64,000 bases of DNA from Azorinus chamasolen (GCA_963576725.1 OY755243.1:75538106-75602105); one strand, 5' to 3'; positions 11,411 through 22,900 are shown, counted from the stretch's first letter. The notes: generated by a model from the sequence alone, not told the origin. Translations and numbers: made by a program.

Positions 11411-11619
11411 TACAGTAGAACCTGCCTTGAGCTGCCATTAAAAAGTGGTCTATTAATGGGTCTGTAAGGTATGTGGTTACTTAATGCAGGTAAAATGTAA
11501 TGCAGAAAGCTCCTATAGGAGCTTTCTGCATTACTTTTGCCCTGCATTAAGCAATTACCTGCATTTTAAAACTACTATGTTCAATAAATGAATGGCCGCT
11601 TAGGACAGGTTCTACTGTA
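11411..11619. mobile_element. MITE family D (mariner-like ends)
   Basis: Flanked by TA with terminal inverted repeats of the type TACAGTAGAACCTG. The centre is a palindrome GCAGAAAGCTCCTATAGG and its complement, with TGCATTAAG and CACCTGC-like arms. TA duplication and CAGTARAACC ends are typical of mariner/Tc1-type non-autonomous elements. At least ten members occur in the window. Confidence 0.7.
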
Positions 11620-11639
11620 TAAGAAATGATAACACTGGG

Positions 11640-12081
11640 GGTATTGATTAGCTGAATTTTTATAACAGTACTATGACCAAGAAATACTGTCAACATGAGG
11701 GAAACTGTAAAATCAGTAAAGTTTCACAAGCAAACAGTGGACCCTGATCAGACGGCTCCCATAGGAGCCATGTGATCTGGGTCTGATTTGTTTTACAGCT
11801 TGGATCCTGACAACACACCAAGTTACATGGCCTCTCATCTCGATTCAAACTGATTTGAAAGGTCATAAAAACATTTGTCGATTGTGTTGGATGAGATAAA
11901 CCTTATTTCCCCAAGTGGGCAATCCGATTTGCATTTACAAATGGCTTGGATTCAGACGAGTCATCAAGTAATTTCATTTCTGATTAGACAGAATCCAAGC
12001 TGTTGACATTCAGTCAATAGTTTCTGAAATGCTTGAATGAATTAGGTAAAAATGCAACAGATCAGATCTTAGAGACACAAG
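11640..12081. repeat. MITE core remnants and two family E palindromes
   Basis: 11730-11795 has an A/C-type hairpin (CCTGATCAGACGGCTCCC then ATAGGAGCC). Two family E palindromes follow at about 11795-11862 and 11945-12003, with arms of the type GCTTGGATYC. No gene. Confidence 0.5.
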
Positions 12082-12335
12082 TTAACCCTTTCCTTCATAT
12101 AAACATGTTTTCTTGCATTTGCAAACAGAGTAAACCCAGATCAGAGCGCTCCTATAAGACGGCTCCTATAGGAGCCGTCGGATCAGGGTCTGCTCTGTTT
12201 GCTAAGGGAATTTGTTTCTTTACTTTCTAAAATGGCTACAATGTTCCACCTTCCATGTTTCATTATAACTATTTTGTCCATTAATATTCAATAGTATTGA
12301 AATTTAAAATAAACATAGAACAGGGAAAGGGTTAA
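12082..12335 (-). mobile_element. MITE family A, full length
   Basis: 254 bp bounded by TTAA, with ends CCCTTTCCTTCATAT and CAGGGAAAGGG. The core is an expanded hairpin in which the GCTCCTATA motif is present twice before GGAGCCGTC, followed by the A-specific arm (AATGGCTACAATGTTCCACC). Confidence 0.8.
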
Positions 12336-12378
12336 CAGCAGAATTAGGGGTAATTTTCATTACTGTTTTTCATTGCAG

Positions 12379-12600
12379 GAATGCTGTGTTGAGTGGATGG
12401 GTCCTCATAAATACTGAAAGAAGGATGTAGCTTACAGATTCGCCCTTGATGGGCTGCCAGAATTCCATCACAGAGTGTGTGAACAGAAATATTCAGAGAT
12501 ATATGTTATCATTATTGACATGGTTGTGTCCTGTATGTAAGATTTCATTGGTGTAGATTATTCATAAAATATTGAAGAGAAATTTGATTTGCTTGTTATC
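12379..12600 (+). other. OST4: Predicted 3'-UTR exon of OST4
   Basis: A strong acceptor (TACTGTTTTTCATTGCAG, ending 12378) precedes sequence that matches none of the MITE families and has no long open frame. With the GTAAGT donor at 10759 it could be a 3'-UTR exon of OST4. No canonical AATAAA was found; the closest is ATAAAAT near 12566. Inference only. Confidence 0.35.
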
Positions 12601-12649
12601 TTGACACCAGTCAAACATCATTTTCATGGTACCGTATTTACTCTAAATA

Positions 12650-12829
12650 TTAACCCATTCCCTCCTAGATTAATTTTAGACCCAACCTCTGAATAAGTCT
12701 ACCATTAACTATAGAAAAGGAGAATTTTAGAATTGTGTAGTTTGGAAACCATTGTGATTTATCACAATTGTTTCAAAGAGTGACCTTTAAAGAGGTGTCA
12801 AAATGCATCAGTAGGAGGGAATAGGTTAA
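12650..12829 (+). mobile_element. MITE family B, short form
   Basis: Bounded by TTAA (12650-12653 and 12826-12829). It carries GACCCAACCTCTGAATAA, AGAATTGTGTAGTTTGGAAA and a shortened palindrome (CATTGTGATTTATCACAATTG) in which the GCTCC..GGAGC centre is deleted. Confidence 0.7.
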
Positions 12830-12918
12830 CCCTTTCCCTCATACAAATGCTTTTTCACAGCTCTGGGTCTACAGCCAAGATGCACAACTGGTGAGAATCA
12901 AATACATTGATTGTTTAA
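12826..12918. mobile_element. MITE end fragment between two TTAA sites
   Basis: Starts TTAACCCTTTCCCTCATA and runs to the next TTAA at 12915. This is a left-end fragment of family A/C sharing its TTAA with the family B element to its left. Confidence 0.5.
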
Positions 12919-13159
12919 CCCTTTCCCTGTTCTATGTTTATTCTAAATTTCGATACCTATTGAATATTCATGGCCAAAAAAGTTATATGAAATATGGAAG
13001 GTAGAACATTGTAGCCATTTTAGAAAGTAAAGAAACATTTATCAAATTCTATCAGCAAACAGAGCAGACCCTGATCAGACGGCTCCTCTAGGAGCCATCT
13101 GATCTGGGTCTACTGTTTGCAAATGCGTGAAAACACGTTTATATGAGGGAAAGGGTTAA
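12915..13159 (+). mobile_element. MITE family A, full length
   Basis: 245 bp bounded by TTAA at 12915 and 13156. It has all family A segments in order: CCCTTTCCCTGTTCTATG, TATTGAATATTCATGG, GGAAGGTAGAACATTGTAGC, AGACCCTGATCAGACGGC hairpin, GGTCTACTGTTTGCAAATGC, GGAAAGGG. Confidence 0.8.
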
Positions 13160-13295
13160 CCCTTTCCTTCAGATAAATGCCATTTTGCACCTTTGCAAAC
13201 AGTAGACCTAGGTCAGACAGCTGCTATGAGAGTTGTCTGATCAGGCCCGCTCTGATTGCTTATGAATACATATAAATGGAGGGACAGATGTACAG
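13156..13295 (-). mobile_element. MITE family C/A, truncated
   Basis: Begins at the TTAA shared with the previous element; contains GCAAACAGTAGACCTAGGTC, a hairpin remnant and TGCTTATGAATACAT. The far end is missing. Confidence 0.5.
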
Positions 13296-13361
13296 ACGAA
13301 CAATACCAAAACAATTCCATTTGGCATGGGCTAATTATATTAATCAAGTAACTTAAACCTT

Positions 13362-14956
13362 TTGGGCTGTTGCATTTAAATGTGTATTGGGGAGGGGGGT
13401 GGGATGCAGGAAGGCACTCTAAACAAGAGAGTCGTCACGGGTGACAAATGCCCCCAAAGTGTTTGACACCGAAATGCATTTTGGCGGAAAAACAATACAA
13501 TGTAATGCAGGTGTAACATGAAATTTTGATGCTGTTAAAAATGACACAGGAGTCAGTTCTTAACATTAGAAACAGAACCTTTGACGATTATGATAGCTAA
13601 GAAGCAATGAAGACCCAGTAGCTCCTACAGGAGCTGTCTGATATGGGTCTATATTGTTATAATGCTGTAATTCATCTGAAAGTTCTGACACTGCAAGTAT
13701 TTGAACAGCATGGCCTACCCATGTACGAATAGTATTTAGAGCTCTTTATAATGTCTGATTCATGCTAATGTAGTAGCAAACAGTGTAGACCCTGTAGTTT
13801 GATTTGGGTCTACATTGTTTGCCTAAGCATACCTGTTCGATACTTACAAATTTGGAATCTGTAACTGATAAGGTATAGGAGATATGCTCCGGACAAGTTT
13901 TTAGTAAAATCAAGGTCAAAGGTCAAGGGCACATTGACTTTAAAATGGTACGCGACACTCCGCCATCCCAAGATGAACTCACACACCAAATTTGGAATCG
14001 GTAGCTGGTAAGGTATAGGAGATATTCTCTAGACAACTTTTTTGTAAAATCGAGGTCGAAGGTCAAGGTCACAGTGACCTGAAAATGGTACGCGACACTC
14101 CTCCATCCCAAGATGAACTCGCACACCAAATTTGGAATCCATTGCTGGTAAGGAGATATGCTCCGGACAAGCTTTTTGTAAAATCAAGGTCAAGGTCACA
14201 GTGACCTGAAAATGGTACGCAACACTCCGCCATCTCAAGATGATCTCAGACACCAAATTTGGAATCCGTAGCTGGTAAGGTATAGGAGATATGCTCCGGA
14301 AAAGCTTTTTGTAAAATCGGTCAAAGGTCAAGGTCACAGTGAATTGAAAATGGCACGCGACACTCCTCCATCCCAAGATGAACTCGCACACCAAATTTGG
14401 AATCTTTAGCTGGTAAGGTATAGGAGATATACTCCGGACAAGCTTTTTGTAGCTAGTAAGGTATAAGCTTTTTTTTAAATAAAGGTCAAGGTCACAGTGA
14501 CCTGGAAATGGTACGCGACACTCCGCCATCCCAAGATGAACTCACACACCAAATTTGGAATCCGTAGCTGGTAAGGTATAGGAGATATGCTCCGGACAAG
14601 CTTTTTGTAAAATCAAGGCTCAAGGTCAAGGTCACAGTGACATGAAAATGGTATGCGACACTCCGCCATCCCAAGATGAACTCACACACCAAATTTGGTA
14701 TCCGTAGCTGATGTGACAAAGGAAATATACTCCGGACAAAAGGTACACACACCCACCCACACACCCACGCATGGTGCGATCACTATATGCCGCCAAAGCC
14801 TAGCTTTGGGGGCATAAAAACAACTAAGCATCGTTGGGTTTCGCTGCAAAAATTGTACTATTTGGTTTGTGCATTAGTAAAATATTCTATGGGTGGGTGG
14901 TAGAATTTGAAAGTGCCTTCCTGCACCCCCATACACATTTAAATGGAACAGCCCTT
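13362..14956. mobile_element. DNA transposon with about 50-bp TIRs carrying a nested minisatellite element
   Basis: The left flank (13364-13415) and right flank (14905-14955) are inverted copies: GGGCTGTT.CATTTAAATG, GTGTATNGGGG, TGCAGGAAGGCACT. Between them lies a nested element (next entry). Outside the nested element only short non-coding arms remain, so this is non-autonomous. No clear target duplication could be read. Confidence 0.55.
13418..14820 (+). repeat. Minisatellite-bearing element type 1, second copy
   Basis: Starts AACAAGAGAGTCGTCACGGG. The array of about six 140-bp-type units (13840-14720) has the same unit as at 2535, with AGGTCAAAGGTCAAGG strings. The right end is the same CCCACCCA tract and CGCCAAAGCCTAGCTTTGGG hairpin followed by CATAAAAAC. 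The different left end (13418-13840, including a GTAGACCC MITE core near 13785-13825) suggests a recombinant or nested copy. Minus-strand ORFs are repeat artefacts. Confidence 0.7.
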
Positions 14957-14989
14957 GCTGCATGTATATGCATAATCAGATTTATATTA

Positions 14990-16425
14990 TTTAATAAACA
15001 AACTGCAGACTGATCAGACAGCTATTGGAGCTGTCTGAACTTTGTCTACTTTGCAAAACATAACAAGGCAGTCCAAAGGACAGCTATATCCCCCACCGCC
15101 GCCACCTAAATTAAGACATTGACCTTAAGGTGATACAATGGGTTTTAAAGCTGCATTTCATGCATTAGGATAAGACCACACAAGACAAGCTTTTAAAACA
15201 GAGCTGCGGTCAAAAAGGAGAAATGTTGCCTCTAATGGAAATTGCGCTGCTTTCGCCGACATTTCAACGTGGTTGACATTCAACCTTCCAGTTGTTAAGA
15301 AAATAGGACGCGGAAACAAATATAATGGAAACTGAAGGTAAGAACACGACTTTCAAATGTGACCTTGACCTTGAGCCGACATGACTGCCACATGTGTTCT
15401 GCACATCATCTCAATTCGGTTAATATTTGACTCAAGTTTTATGAAAATCCTTCAAATGGTTTAGAAGATATGGAGCGGACACGAAATGTAATGGAAATTG
15501 AAGATTAAATCACTTGGCCTTCAAATGTGACCTTGGCCTTGAGCCAACATGACTGCCACATATGTTCTGCACATTGTCTCAACGTGGTTAACATTTGAGG
15601 CAAGTTTCTTGAAAATCCTTCAAGGGGTATAGGAGATAACGAAACTATAATGGAAATTGAAGGTAAGAACACTTGATCTTCAAACGTGACCTTGACCTTG
15701 AGCCGACATGACTGGCACATGTGTTCTGCACATCGTCTCAATTTAGCTAACATTTAACTTAACTTTTATGAAAATCCTTCAAAGGCTTTAGAAGATATGG
15801 AGCGGACGCGAAAATGTAACGGAAATTAAAGGTTAGAACACTTGACCTTCAAACGTGACCTTGACCTTGAGCCAACATGACTGCCGCATGGGTTCTGCAC
15901 ATCGTCTCAATTCATTTAATATTTGACTCAAGTTTTATGAAAATCCTTCAAAGGGTTTAGAAGATATGGAACGGACACGAAACTGTAATGGCAACTGAAG
16001 GTTTAAACACTTGACCTTCAAATGTGACCTTGAACTTGAGCCGACATGACTGCCACATGTGTTCTGCACATCGTCTTAATGTGGTTAACATTTGACTCAA
16101 GTTTTATGAAAATCCTTCAAAAGGGTTTAGAAGATATGGAGCGGACACAAAAATGCAATGGAAATTGAAGGTTAAAACCCTTGACCTTCAAATGTGACCT
16201 TGACCTTGAGCCGACATATCTGCCACATATGTTCTGCACATCGTCTCAACTTGGTTAACATTTGAGGCAAGTTTCAACATTTGAGGCAAGTTTCTTGAAA
16301 ATCCTTCAAGGGGTATAGGAGATATGGAGCGGACACGAAATTGTTACGGACAGACAGACGAAGGTCATTCCTATAACCCCCCTCCGCTATGCGGTGGGGG
16401 ATTAAAAATATATGGAGTAAAAGGT
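14990..16425 (+). mobile_element. MITE family C interrupted by a minisatellite element
   Basis: Left part (14990-15062) holds the C-type core (AAACTGCAGACTGATCAGAC, GTCTACTTTGCAAAACATA). The right end (about 16409-16425) is ATATGGAGTAAAAGGTTAA, which completes the same MITE. The intervening DNA is the element at 15063-16408. Confidence 0.6.
15063..16408 (+). repeat. Minisatellite-bearing element, about 165-bp units (type 2)
   Basis: Starts CAAGGCAGTCCAAAGGACAG and has about seven units of about 160-170 bp. Each unit has TTGACCTTCAAATGTGACC, TTGAGCCGACATGACTGCC, TTCTGCACATCGTCTCAA and GAAAATCCTTCAAAGGG. It ends with a GACAGACAGACG tract, a hairpin (CCCCCCTCCGCTATGCGG then GGGGG) and ATTAAAAAT. 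Same overall order as type 1 but different sequence. The frames at 15505-15753 and 16274-16456 are repeat artefacts. Confidence 0.75.
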
Positions 16426-16488
16426 TAATGGGTTTGCAATAAAAAATAAAAGGCATATCTGAAGTTGTACTTTATTTCAAAAGCGTTT

Positions 16489-16642
16489 AATAAAATTTCC
16501 AACTTATTATACTCTATTGAAGCAGAGTGGACAAATAAAATTTCCAACTTATTATACTCTGTTGAAGCAGAGTTGACAAATAAAAGACGAGCATAAAGCA
16601 CAACGTATGTTTACACATAAAGCACAACGTATGTTTACACAG
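16489..16642 (+). repeat. Two small adjacent tandem duplications
   Basis: A unit of about 53 bp (AATTTCCAACTTATTATACT...GAAGCAGAG) is duplicated at about 16489-16582. A 24-bp unit (CATAAAGCACAACGTATGTT plus four bases) is duplicated at about 16592-16640. Both look recent because copies differ at few positions. Confidence 0.7.
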
Positions 16643-16681
16643 TGTATTTCGAGGGCTTTGTGCAAAGCTGTTTAACATTCT

Positions 16682-16948
16682 TTAACCCTTTCCTCCAAAG
16701 GCTATTTTTAGACCCAACCTCTAAATGAATTTACCAAAAAGGAGCATTTACTAGAATGAATGAATGAATGGTGTTTTACGGCCGCATTTACTAGAGAAAA
16801 GGACAATGTTATAATTGTGTAATATAGAAACCATTGTGATAAATAGAGCATTTGCTCCTATGGAGCAAATGCTCTATTTATCACAATGGTTTCAAGAAGT
16901 GACCATTACAGAGGCGTAGAGAGGCGTATTTATGGAGGAAAGGGTTAA
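16682..16948 (+). mobile_element. MITE family B with a 28-bp internal insertion
   Basis: Bounded by TTAA (16682 and 16945). All family B segments are present, with a perfect long palindrome (about 16836-16893) centred on GCTCCTATGGAGC. A 12-bp duplication (GCATTTACTAGA at 16744-16755 and 16784-16795) flanks an extra 28 bp, described separately. Confidence 0.8.
16756..16783 (-). mobile_element. Severely truncated retroposon end (28 bp) with 12-bp target duplication
   Basis: On the minus strand this reads GGCCGTAAAACACC then (ATTC)n. It is a short unique end plus a simple tail, flanked by the 12-bp duplication GCATTTACTAGA. This pattern fits a dead-on-arrival LINE or SINE tail. The parent family is not present in this window. 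Confidence 0.5.
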
Positions 16949-17162
16949 CCCTTTACACCATGATTATTCATGTTAGAAATATTTATCAGCTTACTTTTTA
17001 GAATGGAAACGAAAATAGGAATGGTTTCCCATTGCAGAAACTAGAATCATAAGCAAACAGAGCAGACCTTGATCAGACAGCTCCTACAGGAGCAGTCTGA
17101 TCTGGGTCTATTCTTGTTTGCAAAGGCATTTTAAATGCAGATCTATGGAGTAAAAGGGTTAA
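16945..17162 (+). mobile_element. MITE family C, full length
   Basis: Shares its left TTAA with the family B element before it and ends at TTAA 17159-17162. It contains CCCTTTACACCATGA, a GATCAGACAGCTCCTACAGG hairpin and GTTTGCAAAGGC, with a degenerate right end. Confidence 0.75.
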
Positions 17163-17253
17163 CATTTATGAATATCAGCAAAACTGACCTCCTCCTATGT
17201 CCTGAAATTAGTATTTTCTTTAAATTCTTTCCAAAATCATGATCAGAATGTTG

Positions 17254-17322
17254 AACTGTTTGGATCCTGAGGAGACGCCGAGTTACTCTGCGTCTCATTT
17301 GGATCTAAACTCACCGCAAAGG
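17254..17322. repeat. Family E palindrome
   Basis: Arms CTGTTTGGATCCTGAGGAGA and complement-like sequence around CGCCGAGTTACTCTGCGTCT. A short foldback sequence, non-coding. Confidence 0.6.
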
Positions 17323-17523
17323 TCATCACAACTTGGTCCCATACGTGTAGCTATAACAGTTTTTCACAAACTCCTCGATTTGTAAAAATGACAAAAGACT
17401 TTATTAATACTTTAGTACATATAGAAATGCCTTGAACCCATTGCCTGATTGAGATACTTGCAAACTGTAGACTTCAAATCAGATGGCTCCCGTAGGAGCT
17501 GTTTGATCAGTCTCCTGTTTTCT

Positions 17524-17760
17524 TTAACCCTTTTCCTGTTCTATGTTTATTCCATATTACAACACCTACTGAATATTCAAGAGAAAAATACTCATACAGA
17601 AGGCGGAACTTTTTACCTATTTTAGAAAGAAAAGAAACAATCTTTCAAATTCCATTAGCAAACAGAGCAGACCTAGACCAGATGGCTCCTATAGGAGCTA
17701 CCTGATCTGGGTCTACTCTGCAAATGTGAGAAAACATGCTTATATGAAGGAAAGGGTTAA
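17524..17760 (+). mobile_element. MITE family A, full length
   Basis: 237 bp bounded by TTAA. It has every family A segment, including CAGATGGCTCCTATAGGAGC and the AACATGCTTATATGAAGGAA right end. Confidence 0.8.
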
Positions 17761-17817
17761 ACTGATCCTACAGCAATCTGATCTGGGTCTTCAGTATTTG
17801 ATATTCTATTAGTTTCA

Positions 17818-18036
17818 TTTATCCCTTTCAGTGCAGGACACCAGTCAATTATGTCCTTTGGAAACAGTGTAGACCAAGATGAGAGTGCTCCCCTAAGAAC
17901 CCCCTCATCTGGGTCTGCACTGTTTGTCATGTTGCACTTTTCTTAAAAAATATCCCTGAATATTCATGGTAACATTGATTTTTTTAATTCTTGGGAATAC
18001 TCAATAGTCCAGTTGAAATTTCAGCAATGAAAGGGT
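17818..18036 (+). mobile_element. MITE family F
   Basis: Starts TTATCCCTTTCAGTGC and ends AATGAAAGGGTTAA. The core is AACAGTGTAGACCAAGATGA to CTCATCTGGGTCTGCACTGT, followed by TTTGTCATGTTGCACTTTTC. It is related in plan to A and C but has its own core. A second copy lies at 56166-56345. Confidence 0.6.
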
Positions 18037-18169
18037 TAAAGTTATTAAACTTGTGAAGAATTTATTTAGTAAGCTTAACAAACTTGCTGAGACTGTCCAA
18101 TGAGTGGCATAATACTTGGAGAATATACATGTATGGCAATTCGTGTAATACTGTCTCTGTATACACGGG

Positions 18170-19172
18170 CTTCACATTATTATGGAATGCCGGTCATGAC
18201 ATGCTACTTGCCACTTTCTAGTTGCTACTTGCTAATAGACACTTGCCAGTTGCTTCTTTACATTTACTACTTGTTAAGTGCCACTTGCCATTTGCATATT
18301 ATATTATGTTATCTATGGTTCTTGTACAAGCATTAAATGGCCAGTCTCTTAAAGGGGATGTCCCAACATTTGACGTGTTTCAAAAACACCTAAAATATAC
18401 ATAACTCATTTGTTTATATGCTAAAAAGAAGTACAATGTATATTGAAAGAAAACCCACCCAATTGCTGTTTATTATGACAAAACATCCATGTGTTTGATA
18501 TCGCCGATCCCGATTTTTCTCCCCAATGTTTCAGTTTTATTCAGGTTGGGATTTAGTTCTGTAACTGTTTGCCCTATTCGCCGACCACTTCCGAAAAAAG
18601 CTATTACGTAAACAAAGGAGGGATCGGGTGATCATCGACAAAGCACAGAAACTTTTAACAGAAAAGCCCAATAATATTGTGTTTAGAACAAAATTTATAA
18701 GTATTGATGAAATCGCTTTATTTGTATCACAAGGGCATTTTTCGATATAAGTTCAAATTGGCAACCTTCATAATAATGATTCAGCATAACAAATACCAAG
18801 TTTTATGATATTATTGAAAATATGCGGACTTCCTCTTTAAGGTGAATAACATTAATTATTAACTACCATAGATCTATGTCAAAGGATACAAAAAGTGTTG
18901 ACCAACGAAGTAAACTCCAATGATGGGACATTTGGAGTTCATCCCAACACAATAATTGACAAATGGCAAGTAGCAATTAGCAAATGGCTAGTAGCAACTA
19001 GCAAGTATCGGTAGCAAGTTGTTTCATTTTAAAAGTATGATAGTTCTACTAATATCGTGACAGACCGCGCACTGACATTACTGCATTTTTGACGTTTTTT
19101 TTAAATAATCGCACGTTTCGAAGCGGTGTGTTGTAAACTGTGTTGTGGTGACTGGCATTCCATACATTATAG
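18170..19172. mobile_element. Possible DNA transposon with inverted ends
   Basis: TATGGAATGCCGGTCATGAC (18181) is matched in inverse by GTGACTGGCATTCCATACA (19147). Inside them CTTGCTAGTTGC-type simple repeats run in one orientation at 18190-18305 and in the other at 18959-19018. The 650 bp between are non-coding. An old non-autonomous element is the likeliest reading. The small frames at 18100-18404 lie in the simple repeat. Confidence 0.35.
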
Positions 19173-19429
19173 CAACTCCAATGTTCCATCTGGGCCACAG
19201 GCTGATGGAAAAACCAGTCAAATACATTTGACAGTCACAAGACATTCTATGTCATGGCATAAACAAAGGTATCCTTACATGGATGTAAAGGTCTTATCAT
19301 TAGAAACAATATCAATTTACTGGTATCATTCTTAGTCCTTCTAAAGTAAAAAGTTTGGCAAGCAAAGAAATGACGCAGACAAAATGTATCGGAGCTCCAG
19401 ATAAAATGTGGTAATTAAACATTTTCAAG

Positions 19430-19560
19430 AATAACTCCTTTATTTCTCCACCAAACCCTGTACTGTGACCACTCTTTAGAATCGTCTCTTTGAGACGATT
19501 CTAAAGAGTGGTCACAGTATAGGGTTTGGTGGAGAATGACGATTTTAGTACTTGGGAACA
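19430..19560. mobile_element. Family G near-perfect palindrome
   Basis: Two 45-bp arms (19444-19488 and 19492-19536) fold around a TTT loop, from TCTCCACCAAACCC to GGGTTTGGTGGAGA, with AATCGTCTC next to the loop. Related palindromes occur at 34010-34095 and as a half copy at 48960-49005. Confidence 0.75.
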
Positions 19561-19594
19561 CACCCTTATCTGTAGCTCTGTGTATGTGCAATTA

Positions 19595-19845
19595 CCCTTT
19601 ACTGCTTGAATATTCAAGTAAGAAATAATGACTCCATGAATATTAAATAGATCAGTTTTTCGTTCAACATAAAAGACCAGGAATATTTTACCAAGGCAGA
19701 AACTGTAGAATCAAATCTACATGTATTTTACCTCATAAGCCAACAGATCAGACTCTGACCAGAGACTTCTATAAGAGCTGTAAGATCTGGGTCTACTCTG
19801 TTTGCAAAGGTGCAAAATGCATATTTATGGAGTAAACGTTTAAAG
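19595..19845 (+). mobile_element. MITE family C, degenerate ends
   Basis: Starts ACCCTTTACTGCTTGAATATTC at about 19597 and ends TATTTATGGAGTAAACG at about 19838. The core is degraded (AGACTTCTATAAGAGC), flanked by GGTCTACTCTGTTTGCAAAG. Confidence 0.65.
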
Positions 19846-19936
19846 AAAAAGTTGCAATAGTTTCGTGTAGAATTCTCTGTTCAAAATATCTCGGTACCCA
19901 GCACCAACGATATCTGATGAGGGGAGATTATCCAGG

Positions 19937-19978
19937 CTAGTAGCTATGGGGTAGCAGAATTGAGCCTTTCACCAGGTC
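19937..19978 (-). CDS. MTAP: MTAP exon 9 (terminal)
   Basis: Encodes [13 protein letters not shown] and a TAG stop, matching the FSVLLPRH-type end of animal MTAP. The acceptor is TTTTCAG at 19985-19979. No confident polyadenylation signal was located below 19937. Confidence 0.93.
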   Translation of the reverse strand, partial: DLVKGSILLPHSY

Positions 19979-22900
19979 CTGAAAATGAAACAAAAATGCA
20001 GTCAATGTAATAACTTCTACTGTCCATTTCAATTTACTTTGTCACTGAATTTGAATTGAGATTTATTTTCATTTCGAGTCAGACTGACCTTAAATCTACT
20101 TCATTGGATCGCATCGTTTTTCAGGAACTTCCTTGCTAAATATCGCTCAATGCCATGCAGTAACAAGGAAGAAAATGCCGAAAATGCAGTTTCTACATGC
20201 TAATTCGATCAGCTATTTCTTTGCAAATGGCTGCCGTATGTATGGATAGTGGAGCGTATCATTTTTCAACAGGGGTGAATTGCATACTGATATTAAATAA
20301 ATGTCGTAATTTCGTGTACGACCTCAACTTTTGAGAACTATAATTACACTCGGTTAAAATTGAGCGGTCCACTTGACCTCAATCATCTGCCATTTTTAAT
20401 TTGAAATGAACATGTTTACAATCGGAAAACATTGCTTTTATGCATGAAATCTTTAATTAAAAATGGATTCAAAGGAAACTCGGACACAGAGTTCCTGAAA
20501 AACGATGACACAAGTGGTTTAAATTTGATCTCAATCCGTTAAGAAACGAAAACAAAAATCGATTCAAATTCAGAGACAAAGTAAATTGAAATGAGCAGTA
20601 AATCAAAAAGCAGAGAGCGACATAATGCCAGGCATTATCACTGTTTAACCCTTTCCCTGTTCTATGTTTATTCCAAATTGCAATACCTACTGAATATTCA
20701 TGAGAAAAATAGTTACAACAAAATATGGAAGGTGGAACATTGTAGCAATTTTAGAAAATAAACAGATCCCAGTGTTCGAACTTCGCTCTTGAGAACTCGC
20801 AAAATGCGAGTGGAAATTGAAAATAGCGAGTTGGAAATTTAGCCACACGACAAAAAATGCGAGTACCTATTTTGGCAGTTCATTTCCAAACATAAGATTC
20901 TAGATACATACGCTCAGAATAAATGCAAACTGAAGGTAAATCCAACTCAATCTAGCTCCGCATTTCTCCGTTTTTTAATGCTATTACTATTTATAAGAGG
21001 CTATTTATAGCTATGGATAAACCCCATGCACTCCTTAGTCCTGTGTGGCTGCACGCGATTTATTTATATTGTCCCCAGTAACTCGGCTTATAATGCGAAC
21101 AGTATGCTGAAACGAGAACCAGTGTATCGCCTGGCTCCCCTTTTTCTTGTGGGAACGCTTCACTCGTTAACCTGCAACGGAAACCAGTCCGTCTTTACAA
21201 TAGTCTTTTCCGGTTTCGATTTTGTCAAGTTAATAGACTGTCAACTTTGAATGTTTAAAACAGACAAGGACCAGCGCACGTTAACGTCTTTGTTAGGACA
21301 CAAGGCACCTGTATCGGCATCAAGGGGCCAGGCAATTGAAAATACTACCAATGTAACCATCGATTCAAACATGTTTTACCAAAATGGCGGTCCACGTACA
21401 GCTGGCTGGTGTATGATGAAGTGAATGACTATGTTCTGCAGCATCTGCATCGATGCACAAACGATCGTCGCCTGTATTCAAAACACTGATTAGACTAGAT
21501 TGTTGAGTATTACTGTTATGTAACTTGAGAAATTTAATCTTAATGAGCCATTGACACTGTGCTGACCTTTTTCATATAATTAACCTACAAGATGTGTTTG
21601 TGAAACACTATGCCCCCTCAATATGATATTTGACCCTGAAGGATGACCTTGATCTTGACATGTCACCCCTCAAACTGTGCAGCTTCATGGGGTACACATG
21701 CATACCAAATATCAAGTCTGTATCTCGACTGGTTCAAAAGTTATGGCCAATGTTAAAGTTGGTGACCTTTGACCATGAAGGAAGACCTTGACCTTGACAT
21801 GTCACCCCTCAAACTGTGCCTTCACGAGATACACATGCATACCAGTATCAAGGCTGTATATCTACTGGTTCAAACATTATGGCCAATGTTAATGTTGGTG
21901 ACCTTTGACCTTCAAACTTGACACGTCACCCCTCAAACTGTGCAGCCAAATGAGAAACACATGTATACCAACTATCAAGTCTGTATCTCTACTGGTTCAA
22001 AAGTTATGGCCAATGTTAAAGTTGTTAACCTTTGACCCTGAAAGATGACCTTGACCTTGACACGTCACCCCCAAACTGTGCAGCTTCATGAGATACACAT
22101 GCATACCAAATGTCAAGTCTGTATCTACAGGTTCAAAAGTTATGGCCAAAGTCTGTGACCTTTGACCCTAAAAGATGACCTTTACCTTGACATGTTGCCC
22201 CTCAAAATGTGCAGCTTCATGAGATACACATGCATACCAAATATCAAGACTCTATCTCTATTGGATAAAAAGTTATGGCAAATTTGAAGTTGGTGACCTT
22301 TGACCCTGAAGGATGACCTTGACATGTCACCCCTCAAACTGTGCAGCTTCATGAGATACACAAGCATGCCACATATCAAGTCTCTATCTGTACTGGTTCA
22401 AAAGTTATGGCCAATGTTAATGTAGGTGATTTGACCCATATGTTTGACCTCTGACCTTTAAGGATGACCTTGACATGCCACCCCTCAAAATGTGTGGCTT
22501 TATGAGATACATATGCATGCCAAATATCAAGTCTCTATCTGTAATGGCTCAAACGTTATGACCAATATTAAAGTTACAGACAAACAAACAGACAATTTGA
22601 CCTTTGACCCTGAAGGATGTCCTTGACCTTGACATGTCACCCCTCACAATGTGCAGCTTCATGAGATACACAAGCATGCCAAATATCAAGTCTCTATCTC
22701 TACTGGTCCAAAAGTTATGGCCAATGTTAAAGTCGGTGATTTGACCCATATATTTGACCTCTGACCTTGAAGGATGACCTTGACATGTCACCCCTCAAAA
22801 TGTGCGGCTTTATGAGATACATATGCATAAGTCTCTATCTGTACTGGCTCAAAAGTTATGACCAATGTTAAAGTTGCTGACAAACAGACAAACGGACAAA

